Shown in pieces: positions 42,420 through 51,608 of a stretch of DNA of 64,000 nucleotides; positions within the stretch are counted from its first letter, which is position 1, and each line of letters begins with the position of its first letter. Source of the stretch: Solirubrobacter sp963792915. Its GTDB lineage: Bacteria; Actinomycetota; Thermoleophilia; Solirubrobacterales; Solirubrobacteraceae. The notes under the pieces were generated by a model. It did not search any database, was not told the origin of the DNA, and worked only from the letters and a program-made list of their open reading frames with translations. The stretch lies in NCBI GenBank assembly GCA_963792915.1, contig CAWBYD010000008.1, positions 310,001 to 374,000 of the forward strand. The letters are read 5' to 3'. The position numbers and the translations under genes are program-made.

Positions 42420-43313
42420 TCAGGACGCGTCACTCGCGTGGTCGGCGACGATGCGGGCGATCTCACGGCGGAGCCGTGCGGCCTCCGGCGCGTCGCGCTC
42501 GAGCTGGCCGCGGAGTGTGATCAGCGCCTTCCAGAGCCCCCAGCCGCGCCCGCGCGACCAGGTGCCGGCGTCGACCCCGAGCTCCGCGCGGAAGCGATCC
42601 CGGCTCGGTCCGGACAGGAACGTCCACGCGATCACCGTGTCGCAGGCCGGATCGCCGATGCCGCTGGTGCCGAAGTCGAGCACCGCCGCCAGCCGCCCGC
42701 CGCGGACGAGCAGGTTCCCGGAGGAGACGTCGCCGTGAAACCACACGGGCGGGCGGTCCCACGACGTCCGCATCGCGTCGTCCCACACGCGTCTGGCGGC
42801 CTCCGGGACCTCGGAGCCGAGCGCCTCCAGCGCCGCGAGCGCCTCGTCCTCGTAGGTCGCCAGCGGCCCGCCGCGGAAGAAGTTATGCCGTCCGGGCTCC
42901 GGGCCACCGGTCGCGTCGACGCGGCGCAGGTCCGTGAGGAACCGGGCCAGGCTCGTCGCGAAGCCGGAGAGGTCGGCGACCCGCGCGTGCGAGGCGATCT
43001 CTCCCTCGATCCAGCGGTAGACCGACCAGGGGTACGGGAATCCGGCGTCGGGCGCGCCGCGCGCGACCGGGCACGGGATCGGCAGCCGGAGCCGCGGGGC
43101 GAGCACCGGCAGCCAGCGCTGCTCCTTGGCGACCTGCTCCGCGTACCACTCGCCGCTCGGCAGGCGCACGCTGAGCTCGGAGCCGAGCCGGAACGTGCGG
43201 TTGTCCCAGCCGTCGTACTCGACCGCGGCGATCGGCAGGTCCGCCCACTGCGGGAACTGGCGGTCCACCAGCCGCCGGGCCAGGGCGGCGTCGATCACGG
43301 GCGCGTCGCCCAT
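42420..43313 (-). CDS. aminoglycoside/hydroxyurea phosphotransferase-family kinase
   Basis: The 297-residue APH-fold kinase has the catalytic HGDVSSGNLL (Brenner motif) and the metal-binding DFGTSGIGDPA. YRWIEGE matches the hinge region. ATG at 43313 is used. Such enzymes phosphorylate antibiotics, sugars or other small hydroxylated compounds; many chromosomal members have no known substrate, so antibiotic resistance should not be assumed. It lies 38 bp downstream of the ferric-reductase-like gene on the same strand and may be in one transcript with it. Confidence 0.85.
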   Translation of the reverse strand: MGDAPVIDAALARRLVDRQFPQWADLPIAAVEYDGWDNRTFRLGSELSVRLPSGEWYAEQVAKEQRWLPVLAPRLRLPIPCPVARGAPDAGFPYPWSVYRWIEGEIASHARVADLSGFATSLARFLTDLRRVDATGGPEPGRHNFFRGGPLATYEDEALAALEALGSEVPEAARRVWDDAMRTSWDRPPVWFHGDVSSGNLLVRGGRLAAVLDFGTSGIGDPACDTVIAWTFLSGPSRDRFRAELGVDAGTWSRGRGWGLWKALITLRGQLERDAPEAARLRREIARIVADHASDAS

Positions 43314-43351
43314 GATCAAGCAGAGTGCCCGCTCAGCCGCCGGGCAATCCG

Positions 43352-44749
43352 TCAGCGCCAGTCGAAGTGCTCGCGGTGGATCCGGCGGCCGGGGACGCCC
43401 GCCGGCCGCAGCCCGTTCGTGAAGCTCCGCAGCATCGGACCCGGGCCGCACATGAACACCGACAGGCCCCGCGGGTCGCCGCCGGCCGCCGCGAGGACCT
43501 GGCCCGGCGTCAGGCGCCCGTCGACGCTGGTGTCGACGAAGTGCACGTGCAGCCCGGGGTGGCCGTCGGCGATCGAGCGGATCTCATCCGTGAACGGCGC
43601 CTCGCCGTCGGACGTGTAGAAGAAGTCGACGCGCTCGGGCAGCGCGTGGCGGTCGAGCGCCCGCAGCCAGCTCAGGAACGGCGCCACGCCGACGCCGCCC
43701 GCGATCCAGACCTGGCGGTCCGTCCCGCGCCAGTGCACGAACCGGCCGTGCGGGCCGCCGATGACCGCCGGCATGCCCGGCTCGATCAGCTCCTGCAGGC
43801 GCGACGTGTAGTCGCCGAGCGCCTTCACGCTGAAGCGCACCACATCCTCGTGCGGCGCGCTCGAGATCGTGAACGGATGCCGGTGCCAGCCGTCCTTGCC
43901 CTCGAGGTAGACCATCGCGAACTGGCCCGGCGCGAACACGATCGGCCGCCCGAGCGGGCGCAGGGCGATCTCGACCAGATCCTCGCCGACGGGCCGCACC
44001 GCGGCCACCTGATAGTCGTGCAGCGAGGCGAACCGGTGCGCGAGCAGCTCGCGGTAGGCGTAGAAGGCCAGGCCGACGCCGCCGACCGCGACATAGCTCC
44101 AGCGCAGCACGGGCGCGCCCGCGAACGGGGTCCCGTCGAGCAGGCCGTGGACGAACCCGGCGGCCACGAACAGGCCTGTGGTCCGGTGCAGCGCGCGCCA
44201 GCGCTCGTAGCCGCCGAGCGCCCGCCGGAGGTCGCGGATCAGCGGCACGTCGCGCGCGGCCAGCACGATGCCGCGCAGCGGCCGCGGGATGACCGACTGC
44301 CAGCGCGGCAGGATCGCCCACAGCGCCAGGCCGAGCATGCCCAGCGCGCCGATCGCGGCCAGCGGACCGCCGAGCGCCGTCCCGTTCCCGGATGCGAGCA
44401 GGATGTGCGGCGCCAGCAGCGCCAGGCCGGTGATCGCGACGCGCCGGTGCCAGATCGCGGCGCGGTCGATGCCGTCGAAGTACTCCTCGATCAGCGGCAG
44501 CGTGCTGATCAGTACGAGGCCGATGCTCAGCAGCAGGACCGACTCGGCGCCGAACAGCTGGCCGAGATAGCTGCGCGAGGGCTGGCCCGCCGGCTGGGCG
44601 ACCGTCCACAGCACCGCCTGCGCGACGACCAGCGCGCCGATCGTCGCGGGCCCGAGCTCGCGCGCCGCGAATCGCGGGATCCGGCGCTTGAAGGCGCGCG
44701 ACGGCGGGACCGGCTCCTCACGCCGCGGCTCGACCTCGTGGATCGTCAT
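43352..44749 (-). CDS. ferric-reductase-like transmembrane oxidoreductase (FAD/NAD)
   Basis: The protein has about 465 residues. A ferric-reductase-like membrane domain comes first (about residues 35-250; six hydrophobic segments, histidines in IWHRR, APHILL, RALHRTTG and GFVHG that could bind haem). An FAD-binding domain follows (GQFAMVYLEG, then HRHPFTISSAP) and an NAD-binding domain (GGVGVAPFLSW, FMCGPGPM). It moves electrons from NAD(P)H across the membrane, with ferric iron or another acceptor. ATG at 44749 is used; ATG at 44761 is an alternative. Confidence 0.85.
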   Translation of the reverse strand: MTIHEVEPRREEPVPPSRAFKRRIPRFAARELGPATIGALVVAQAVLWTVAQPAGQPSRSYLGQLFGAESVLLLSIGLVLISTLPLIEEYFDGIDRAAIWHRRVAITGLALLAPHILLASGNGTALGGPLAAIGALGMLGLALWAILPRWQSVIPRPLRGIVLAARDVPLIRDLRRALGGYERWRALHRTTGLFVAAGFVHGLLDGTPFAGAPVLRWSYVAVGGVGLAFYAYRELLAHRFASLHDYQVAAVRPVGEDLVEIALRPLGRPIVFAPGQFAMVYLEGKDGWHRHPFTISSAPHEDVVRFSVKALGDYTSRLQELIEPGMPAVIGGPHGRFVHWRGTDRQVWIAGGVGVAPFLSWLRALDRHALPERVDFFYTSDGEAPFTDEIRSIADGHPGLHVHFVDTSVDGRLTPGQVLAAAGGDPRGLSVFMCGPGPMLRSFTNGLRPAGVPGRRIHREHFDWR

Positions 44750-44935
44750 CGCTGCGAGCATCGCCCGTACGGCCGCCGTGCACATCCGTGGCACGCCGCT
44801 GTCAGACGCGGGGAAGCACGGTCCTGACTCGCCCACGATGGCGCGCATGCCCGAAGGTGCCCGGACGCGCACGCCCCGCACCGGGAGCGTCGGAGCGGTA
44901 GTCCCACCACCGCTCCGACTGCTCCGGAACGCCGT

Positions 44936-46578
44936 CTATCCCGCCGAGCAGGGGTTCGGGCGGTCGCCGCTGTTGAAGTTGTTGAAGAACACGCTCGTCT
45001 TGAAGCCCGGCTCCGGGTAGACGGTCGCCAGCAGCCGCCCGTACTCGGCCGTCGAGCTGCCGCCGAAGTGGTTCGTCGTGCCCGGGATGAAGTTGCCGCC
45101 CTCCTGCCACGTGCAGGAACGGAAGCTCTCGGCGGTCGTGAAGAACGGGTAGAACTTCGCGCCGCTGGGTGGATTGACGCAGTTCGCGCCCGTCGTCCGG
45201 TCGCAGAACGGCGGATTGTCCTGCGCGTCGGAGGCCTCGATCCGCGGCAGGTCGGTCTCGAACGCGACCGTCGAGTAGTTCGTCCGGCTGTTGGCCAGCG
45301 GGCTCGTGAACTGCAGCGCCGTCGGATGCAGCAGGCGGTCGATCAGCGTGTTGGAGAACGTGCCCGGCCAGTCGTTCTGGTAGGACTGGCCGTCCCAGTC
45401 CTCGTCGTCGGAGAAGCAGCCGTCGATCTTGATCAGGGTCGAGTCGGCCCCGGGGACGCAGAAGTTGTTGTCGTCATCCTCGTCGAGCCCGCCCAGATCC
45501 TGGATTCCCGGCTTCGCGCAATTGAAGTCCGCGTCGAGCTGCTGGCAGTTCTCGAAGTGCCCGATCTCGTCGGACATCGCGATGTTGTAGGTGTGCGCGG
45601 ACCAGGTGTTCCCGCGCGGGTTGCCGGTCGAGTACTCAGGGTGGAACGCATACGGCGTCTGCGTGCAGGTGCTCGAGCCGGGCGTGTAGAGGATGTGGCC
45701 GAAGCCGTTGGCGATCGACGCCGTCATCGAGCCGGACTGGCCGGTCGTGAGGTCCGCGAGCTCGATCCGCAGCCCGGCCGGCGTGTCGAACATGTGGATG
45801 CGCACGCGGTCACCCGGGTTCATCAGCAGGTCCTTCGTGACGTCCGGGTTGACGGCCGCGAAGTTCGGGCTGGCGAACGTGCCGGTGAACAGCGGGTTCG
45901 CGGGCGCCTGCGACTGCCCGCTGGTGGTGACGTAGGCCCAGTTGATCGGCTCGATGCCGCCGAGCACGTACTGGTTGCAGGCCGCGGTGTTCTCGACGCC
46001 GTTGTTCTGGTTGAGCGTCCGGCTGTCGATCGTCATCGCCGCGCAGTACTGGTGCGCGGTGCAGCCGAAGCCCTCGAACTGCGGCACGTAGCCCGGCCCG
46101 TAGAACTGCAGCTCCATGTACGCGTTGCCGGGATGCTTGCCGATGTAGTCCGGCTTCGCGGGGTTCGTCCCGACCAGGTTGTTGGCGTCGGAATCGGGCG
46201 TGCAGGACTTCGTGAACTCGGGTGAGGACTCGCTGTCGCACAGCGTCATGCCGAACCAGAACGTCGGCCGCAGCTGGAAGTTCCACGTCGCGCCGATGCC
46301 GCTCTCCGTCGGCTGCAGCGGCGGCTCGCGCGGCAGCGCGATCGTGTACGTGACGTCGTTGCCGGAGCCTGGGACGGCCGATTTGAACTCGACCGACGGC
46401 TCGTCGTGGCCGACGTAGGTGCCCGGAGGGTTGTCGAAGGGGTCGGCACAGAGCGAGACCCCGCTCTGGCACAGTGGCTCGTCGAGGCCGTGGGGGAGGG
46501 CGCACGGGCGGGCGACGCGATGGCCGCGAGGCCGAACAGCCCCGCGAGAGCGAGCGCGAATGGACGAAAGCGCTTCAC
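44936..46578 (-). CDS. secreted protein of unknown function, frameshifted after its signal peptide
   Basis: GTG at 46578, preceded by an AAGGAAC ribosome binding site, starts KRFRPFALALAGLFGLAAIA, a clear signal peptide ending at PARA. The mature protein (about 510 residues: CQSGVSLCADPFDNPPGTYVG onwards in blocks, to a C-terminus rich in Asn and Cys) lies in another frame. One C appears to be missing in the C-run at about 46492-46502. The mature part has about 14 Cys, an acidic DEDDDNN segment and no membrane anchor. I do not recognise a domain. Without the frameshift it would be an abundant-type exported protein. Confidence 0.7.
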
Positions 46579-46884
46579 TGATCGTTCCTTTCCGTTTTCG
46601 ATCGGCGAAAGCGTCTCTGCGCGGCGTCCCGGCATCCGCAGGCAGAGGCGTCTCGTCACAGCGGTCCGAGCAGCGCGTGCCCGGACGAGAGCAATGGGAT
46701 TGTCTGCTCGCCGAGGTCTCCTGCCTCGCGACTCCCTCCTCCTGCCCGGACGTTGCTCGTGACGGGCGGCCCGAGACTATCGGCGCCGCTCGCGATCTGA
46801 GGCGTGCGGCGCGCGAGCTTGGCACGCGCGCGATCAGCGGCGGCCCGCTCGACGGCCGGAGCGGCATCGCGTAACGTGGCGCCG

Positions 46885-47181
46885 ATGTTCGTCCTTCTGC
46901 TCAGCTACCTGAAGCCGCTGCCCGAGGTCGACGCGCTGATGCGCGAGCACCTCGCCTGGCTCGACGAGCACTACCGCGCCGGCCGCTTCGTCGTCTCCGG
47001 GCGCCAGATCCCGCGCACCGGCGGCGTCATCGTCGCGCGCGGCGACGACCGCGAGGAGGTCGAGGCGCTCGCGGCGGGCGATCCGTTCGTCAGCGGCGGC
47101 GTCGCTTCGTGCGAGGTCATCCAGTTCCAGGCCTCACAGACGGCGCCGGGCCTCGAAGCGATCCTTCAGACCATCCCGTAG
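46885..47181 (+). CDS. YciI-like protein
   Basis: The 98-residue protein has the YciI pattern: DALMREHLAWLDEHYRAGRF, then SGRQIP and GDPFVSGG. The conserved His (in REHLAWL) is present. YciI-like folds are dimeric ferredoxin-like; only a few have known activities, such as dehalogenation. ATG at 46885 is chosen because upstream codons are low-complexity Arg/Ala. Its last 16 bases overlap the end of the convergent small secreted protein. Confidence 0.82.
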   Translation: MFVLLLSYLKPLPEVDALMREHLAWLDEHYRAGRFVVSGRQIPRTGGVIVARGDDREEVEALAAGDPFVSGGVASCEVIQFQASQTAPGLEAILQTIP

Positions 47182-47516
47182 AAGCGGATCGTGACGGTCC
47201 GCCGCGCGCACACGTGGCGGCTGGCGTAGATGTCGCCGTCCTCGTTGCGCCAGTAGTGGATCCGGCAGGAGTAGCCCGCCACGTGGCGCGGCATCCGGGG
47301 CCCGCCGGCGTGCGCGGCGTACGCGCGCATGAAGCGCGCGGCGCCCTGGCACGTGGTGTGGCGCTCCGACGCCCACTTGAAGAAGCCGTTCCAGGCGACG
47401 GCGTGCTTGCAGCGCGTGAAGCCGTCCGGAACGTCGTAGCGCGGGCCGGTCGCGGCGTGCGCGAGACCGGCGGGCAGGAGGCCCAGCACGAGCACCATCG
47501 CGGTCAGCCGTCGCAT
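47166..47516 (-). CDS. small secreted Cys-containing protein
   Basis: The 116-residue product has a signal peptide (RRLTAMVLVLGLLPAGLAHA). The mature part carries four Cys (in TRCKH, TTCQG, YSCR and HVCAR) that could make two disulphides, and ends with RTVTIRFYGMV. Similar short Arg-rich exported proteins are common in this bacterial group but have no assigned role. ATG at 47516 is the natural start. Confidence 0.7.
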   Translation of the reverse strand: MRRLTAMVLVLGLLPAGLAHAATGPRYDVPDGFTRCKHAVAWNGFFKWASERHTTCQGAARFMRAYAAHAGGPRMPRHVAGYSCRIHYWRNEDGDIYASRHVCARRTVTIRFYGMV

Positions 47517-47591
47517 CGCTCTGATCCAGGGTGACGCGTCCAGGGCCGCATCGCGCGCGATTGCCGCATCACCGTACGCGATGATGCGCGG

Positions 47592-48308
47592 ATGGCCGAG
47601 GCGTATTTCGCGTACGGCACCACGCAGGCCGGGTTCGGGCATCATCGCGACCTCGCCGCGCTGCTCGGGGAGCCGGTCGGGCGCTTTCGCGCCGTCGAGG
47701 CGCACGCCGTCGTCGTGCCGCGTGACGCGGCGTGCAGCAACCCGGGGTGCCGCCACGTGCATCGGATGGCGGCGCTCGTCCGCGGTCACTGGGACGTGCA
47801 CGCGCAGGGCGACGTCTTCGGAGTCGACGGGCCGGCGCTGGCCGCGCTCGACGCGCTCGAGCTGTCGGGGCCCTACGTGCGCGAGACGCTCGACGTCGCA
47901 GAGCTCGACGGCGAGCGGCGGTTGGAGGCCTGGGCGTACCCGGCGCGCGAGCCGCTGCGCTGGGCCGAGCTGGTGTGGGCCGGCCTCGCGGACGCGCTCG
48001 AGTCCTATCCGCGCGAGCTGGCGTCGGCCGGGGCGCTCAAGCCCTGCTGCGAGCGCGAGCCCGGCCACCCGCCGCCGCATGACGTGGTCGACCCGCTCGA
48101 CGAGCGCCGGCTCGCCCACCAGCGCCTGCGCAACGTCGCGCGCGGCTACGTGGCGGGAGCCGCCAGCCTGCACTTGCTCGAGGCCGGCGCGGCGGCCATG
48201 CCGTGGCCCGACGCGCTGGCGCACCGCATCCTCACGGAGTGCATCGAGTGGCGCGCGGACGAGGCGGCGCTGCGCGCCCGGATCGCGCGCGTGCTCGAGG
48301 AGGGCTGA
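47592..48308 (+). CDS. AIG2/gamma-glutamylcyclotransferase-like protein
   Basis: The 238-residue protein opens with YFAYGTTQAGFGHHRDL, the YGxLxxG-type motif of the gamma-glutamylcyclotransferase/AIG2 fold. ALDALELSGPYVRE carries the expected acidic residue and WAYPA matches the closing strand. A CSNPGC pair and about 80 extra C-terminal helical residues are additions. Family members turn gamma-glutamyl amines into 5-oxoproline, but distant members are unassigned. ATG at 47592 is used. Confidence 0.75.
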   Translation: MAEAYFAYGTTQAGFGHHRDLAALLGEPVGRFRAVEAHAVVVPRDAACSNPGCRHVHRMAALVRGHWDVHAQGDVFGVDGPALAALDALELSGPYVRETLDVAELDGERRLEAWAYPAREPLRWAELVWAGLADALESYPRELASAGALKPCCEREPGHPPPHDVVDPLDERRLAHQRLRNVARGYVAGAASLHLLEAGAAAMPWPDALAHRILTECIEWRADEAALRARIARVLEEG

Positions 48309-48311
48309 CGA

Positions 48312-48689
48312 TCAGCGCCCCTCGCGCCGGCGCGCCGCGAGCTCCGCGGCCTGCGCGGCCGCCTGCTCGCGCGCGGCGTCGGAGAGGCTCGGCAGCGCCG
48401 CCCAGTCGACCTCGACGCGCTCCGGCGCCGCGCGGTCGACCGTGACGGGGACGCTGTCTCCGAGCGCCGGCCAGCGCGACAGCGGCATCATCTCCTCGAT
48501 CCTGCGCGCCGCCGGCGTGAGCCCCGGCGCGCTGACGACGACATCCAGCACGACCTGGCGGCGCGGACCGAGCGCGCCGCCGCGCGAGGAGCGCGTCCCC
48601 GGCCGGTGGGCCAGGAAGTCGATGCCGACGATCTCGGCGCTACCGGCGACGGGGTCCGCCATCCGCGGGCGGCGACCGAAGAGGCCCAT
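48312..48689 (-). CDS. small actinobacterial protein of unknown function
   Basis: The 125-residue protein has a beta-rich middle (VVLDVVVSAPGLTPAARR, SRWPALGDSVPVTVDRA) and a charged helical tail. The pattern RWP-x-x-G-x-x-VPVTVD resembles short actinobacterial proteins of unknown role. There is no signal peptide. It is convergent with the AIG2-like gene, with stops three bases apart, and lies just before the universal stress protein gene's 3' end on the same strand. Confidence 0.6.
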   Translation of the reverse strand: MGLFGRRPRMADPVAGSAEIVGIDFLAHRPGTRSSRGGALGPRRQVVLDVVVSAPGLTPAARRIEEMMPLSRWPALGDSVPVTVDRAAPERVEVDWAALPSLSDAAREQAAAQAAELAARRREGR

Positions 48690-48715
48690 GCCGCGATGCT
48701 ACGCCGCCGGCGCCG

Positions 48716-49177
48716 TCAGCCGCCGGTGTGCGGAACGACCAGCGTGGGGCGGGAGGCGTGGTGGAGGACGTTGCTCGAGACGCTGCCGAGCAGCATCGAC
48801 TTGATCCCGGCGAGCCCCCGCGAGCCCATCACGATCGCCGCCGCGTCGCGCTCGTCGGCGGTGGCCAGGATCGTCTGCCAGACGGGCCCGATCGCCTCGA
48901 CCGCGAGCGGCTCGGCGCTCAGCCCGACGGACTGCGCGAGCTCGGCTCCGGCCACCGCCAGCTCACCCGTGTAGCGCTCGGTCGTGACGTCGACGTCGCT
49001 CACGTCGGCGATCGCGCCCATGCCCGGCCAGCCGTAGATCGCCATCGCGGCCGCCGGCTGCCAGACCGACAGCACGACGGCGGCGCACGGGCCGAACAGC
49101 TGCGCGGCCCGGGCGATCGCGCGTTTGGCGTCCTCGGACCCGTCGTAACACAGAAGCAGGGGTGTCTCAGGAGTCAT
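48716..49177 (-). CDS. universal stress protein (UspA family)
   Basis: The 153-residue protein is a single Usp domain. It starts LLLCYDGSEDAKRAI and has the ATP-binding motif MGSRGLAG, then LLGSVSSNVL and SRPTLVV at the C-terminus. Such proteins bind ATP and help cells through starvation or redox stress. ATG at 49177 is used. It is divergent from the split ABC-transporter ATPase gene across about 200 bp. Confidence 0.9.
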   Translation of the reverse strand: MTPETPLLLCYDGSEDAKRAIARAAQLFGPCAAVVLSVWQPAAAMAIYGWPGMGAIADVSDVDVTTERYTGELAVAGAELAQSVGLSAEPLAVEAIGPVWQTILATADERDAAAIVMGSRGLAGIKSMLLGSVSSNVLHHASRPTLVVPHTGG

Positions 49178-49377
49178 GGTGGTGCCGGGATCCTCACACG
49201 CCGCCGGGAGGATCCGATCCGTAGAACCTGCGGCGCCCGCTCCGCGGTTGCCCGCGCACGTCCGCGGCGCGCTGCCGATGCGCGCGCGCCGGCGCGGCGC
49301 CACAGTCGATGTCCTTGGCCGTCCACACTGCTCACCCCGCGCGTGATCGCCGCCCGCCGCCCGCGGGCGCTGCGCAC

Positions 49378-49487
49378 GTGATCGAACTCGACCGGCTGAC
49401 CAAGCGCTACGGCGGCGCGCGCGGGATCGAGGACGTCTCGATGGCCGTCGAGGCCGGAGAGGTCTTCGGCTTTCTCGGCCCAACGGC
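49378..49487 (+). pseudogene. 5' fragment of ABC transporter ATPase gene, cut by element 2
   Basis: GTG at 49378 starts 36 codons reading VIELDRLTKRYGGARGIEDV, then EAGEVFGFLGP, the standard N-terminus of an ABC-2-type exporter ATPase up to the first residues of Walker A. The sequence then leaves the family. The missing rest, starting NGAGKTTT, is at 57886-58662. The two parts fit end to end except that one C is missing in the CCC run (GGC CCA AAC-like junction), which would put a restored gene out of frame. Confidence 0.85.
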
Positions 49488-49488
49488 G
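49480..49488. repeat. left attachment core of element 2
   Basis: CCAACGGCG here is identical to 57884-57892. The host gene is to its left and element DNA to its right. Serine integrases typically cross over at a two-base core within such short homology. Confidence 0.7.
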
Positions 49489-49584
49489 AGGTACAGACGA
49501 CACAAAGAGCGCTATTTGCACGATAAACGTGCCGTAGCGCGCGGCGATCCGGCTCAGCGGCGCTCCGGACGGCCCGCAATCGCG

Positions 49585-49600
49585 CTCGGAAAATTCCGAG
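49585..49600. promoter_or_regulatory. palindromic operator candidate 1 of element 2
   Basis: CTCGGAAAATTCCGAG is an inverted repeat (CTCGGAA/TTCCGAG with a 2-bp centre). It matches a second palindrome 63 bp to the right, the spacing of six helical turns. Confidence 0.55.
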
Positions 49601-49647
49601 ACGACCCCGCTCGACGCGGCCAACGGTGCGTCCTTCGACGACGGTGG

Positions 49648-49663
49648 TTCGGAAATTTCCGAA
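49648..49663. promoter_or_regulatory. palindromic operator candidate 2 of element 2
   Basis: TTCGGAAATTTCCGAA is a perfect 16-bp palindrome sharing CGGAAA/TTCCG with the site at 49585-49600. The remaining gap up to 49980 holds no convincing gene. Confidence 0.6.
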
Positions 49664-49980
49664 CCCCAAGTGCCCACCCTATGGAACGGCGGCGCGTGTC
49701 GGCGCCACGGCGCGCCCCGAGGCGTCCAGCGGCGCCCGTACGGCCGTCCCGGCGCCGAAGACGGGCAACGGGGTCGGGTGGGCGTCAGCGGCGCTCAGGG
49801 CATAGCGTTCACGCTTCCTGAGCGGAAGAGGCGGCGGCCCCGAATCGCGATCATGAGGCTCTGCATGAGAACACGTACGGGCCGTGCTGTGTCTGACTCC
49901 CGCCTGACAAGACCCTGACTCGCCGCAGACTCCTCGTCGCCAGGAATCAGAGGTCGGTGAAATCTGTTCGCGGAATTTGG

Positions 49981-50009
49981 TTCACGCAGCCGCAGAAGTG
50001 CGCTACCCT
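49981..50009 (+). promoter_or_regulatory. promoter of the first element 2 gene
   Basis: TTCACG (49981-49986) and TACCCT (50004-50009) are 17 bp apart. The ATG at 50019 lies only nine bases beyond the -10 box, so the message would be leaderless or nearly so. Confidence 0.45.
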
Positions 50010-50018
50010 GACCGCGAG

Positions 50019-50582
50019 ATGTATGAGCATCGATTCATCGTTGACCTTGACGACCCTGAGGACGTGGCGCGTAAGCGTGAGTACGCGGGGGCGCAGGTCA
50101 CGGAGATAAACGCGAAGCTTTCCCTCATGAAGTCTCTGATGGAAGAGCGCGAGAAGTGGCAAGCCCGCCGCGATTTTCTCACCAGCCAGATGCCTGCTGC
50201 GGAGGAACCCCAGCCGGAGACGAAGACGGAGCCCGAGCCGGGGTCGGCATCGCGGCCGAATCACGTCGAGATGGCTCGCCGTCTCGACGGTCCTCGTGAG
50301 GAGGCCACGGACGCCCCGCAAGGCTTGAACAGTGGCGTGGGCGACCTCGTGGTACCGGTTGTCGACAACGCGGGCGGACCGATCCGCTCGTTGCGGGTTC
50401 ACGAGATTCTGGCCCAGGCAGGCCACCCAGTGAGCCCCACGATGGTCTCAAATGCCCTGAACTACGCCGCCCGGGCCGGAAAGCTCAAGAAAGTCGCGGG
50501 AATGCGGGGCTTCTATGCCCCGCTGGTCTGGGAGGACAGCCCCGGCATCAACTTCGCCGTCCTCGAGGAAGACGGGTCATGA
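50019..50582 (+). CDS. coiled-coil, winged-helix-like protein of element 2
   Basis: ATG at 50019 gives 187 residues. Residues about 15-60 are a likely coiled coil (KREYAGAQVTEINAKLSLMK, then EEREKWQARRDFL). A Pro/Glu-rich linker follows. The C-terminal part (LRVHEILAQAGHPVSPTMVS, then NALNYAARAGKL) looks like a winged-helix DNA-binding domain. A TTG start at 49977 is possible but the promoter placement favours 50019. Less GC-rich than the chromosome, as expected for acquired DNA. No family was recognised. Confidence 0.65.
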   Translation: MYEHRFIVDLDDPEDVARKREYAGAQVTEINAKLSLMKSLMEEREKWQARRDFLTSQMPAAEEPQPETKTEPEPGSASRPNHVEMARRLDGPREEATDAPQGLNSGVGDLVVPVVDNAGGPIRSLRVHEILAQAGHPVSPTMVSNALNYAARAGKLKKVAGMRGFYAPLVWEDSPGINFAVLEEDGS

Positions 50583-50646
50583 GAAGGTGAACGCGGCCGA
50601 CCGCTGCATGTCTCGTGGGCGGGGCTGGCGGCGGCCTAAAACGAAT

Positions 50647-50691
50647 CCGGGTCGCGCCTGCTTGCCTTCGAAACTAGCTCGCGCGACCCGG
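50647..50691. terminator. 11-bp inverted repeat, probable bidirectional terminator
   Basis: CCGGGTCGCGC (50647-50657) and GCGCGACCCGG (50681-50691) pair perfectly around a 23-nt loop containing TTCGAA. It lies between convergent genes ending at 50582 and 50874. The rest of this 291-bp gap shows no gene. Confidence 0.6.
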
Positions 50692-50873
50692 GGCCGTCCA
50701 CATGAGTCGCAGTAAGCGTACACAGCCGCCGGAGCCTGGCGGGAATCCCACGAAGTAGTCCGTCAGGCTCCGCGTGGCACAGCTCCCTCACCGTGCGCGC
50801 GCTTGGTGGAGCGACGCACGACTTCGAGAAGCGCCGTGCAGGAGGTCGACCGGCCCGTCCCACGGCGTCGCCC

Positions 50874-51299
50874 TCACGCTGAGGGCGACGTTGAGGACGG
50901 TCGCGCGCGTCGCCGTGGCGCCAGCTCGTCGAGCACGTCCAGCGCGTCAGGCTCGACGTCCGGCGTGGCGATATCGCCACCTCGCTCGCGCGGCGCCCAG
51001 CGCTCGGGCCAGCGGTGCTCCAGGAGCCACGCAGCGGCCCTCCACGACGTCGCGGCCTGCTTGGCGATGCGTGCCACCAACATCGCCTCCGCCTCGCCCT
51101 GAGCGCGTTCTACCGCGTGCAGGAACGTCACGTGGCGTGCATTTCGGGTGCCGCCGCGCCGGCCGCGCTCCAACCACGTGAAGACCGTGCGGACGCCGGC
51201 GCCGCTGGCCTCGGCGGCGAGCGCGATCGTCCCGCCTGCGCGAATCACAGCCACGATGCGGCTCTGAAGATCATCGTCGAGCTTGGTCGGGCGTCCCAT
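50874..51299 (-). CDS. phage helix-turn-helix protein, terminase small subunit-like
   Basis: The 141-residue protein begins MGRPTKLDDDLQSRIV, then GGTIALAAEASGAGVRTVFTW, the helix-turn-helix opening typical of phage terminase small subunits and related DNA-binding proteins. A basic, helical body follows (AWLLEHRWPERWAPRERGG). ATG at 51299 is preceded by GGAAGGTGACAA. It is the last gene of the minus-strand capsid group. No terminase large subunit is present in the window. Confidence 0.65.
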   Translation of the reverse strand: MGRPTKLDDDLQSRIVAVIRAGGTIALAAEASGAGVRTVFTWLERGRRGGTRNARHVTFLHAVERAQGEAEAMLVARIAKQAATSWRAAAWLLEHRWPERWAPRERGGDIATPDVEPDALDVLDELAPRRRARPSSTSPSA

Positions 51300-51608
51300 T
51301 TGTCACCTTCCGTTCCGGCGTGCCAGGCCCCTGATCTTGCTCAGCGCTGTCTTCCGCGATGCAGGCTGAGGGACTGTCCAGCGCCCAAGCGCCAGAGATC
51401 AGACGGCCTCCCTGGGGGTCTACGCCTCGTCGGGCCAGGTCGTCATCGACGACAGCCCCGACCGGCGTGGCAGGGGCCACGACCACGCCGGCAGGGGATG
51501 CTCACCGAGAGCGAACGCGTTGGCCCGGAAGGAGATTCGGGCGTCGGCGTCGTCGTCCTGAGCGGGCGAGGGCTCAGGTGGGTTGGCGGTCGACGGCTCG
51601 TCGACCAT
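51271..51608 (-). pseudogene. small phage protein, frameshifted
   Basis: ATG at 51608 overlaps the capsid stop (TGATG). The first 40 residues (MVDEPSTANPPEPSPAQDDD onwards, to FALGEHPLPA) are followed in another frame by VVVAPATPVGAVVDDDL, then a stop at 51271. One indel near 51485-51490 separates them. The position after the capsid gene suggests a head-completion or connector protein, but no family is recognised. It overlaps the next gene's start by 29 bp. Confidence 0.5.

Noticed and set aside
42420..43313. Aminoglycoside resistance gene
   Set aside because: The kinase fold is clear, but family members in soil actinobacteria have many substrates; nothing here shows resistance.
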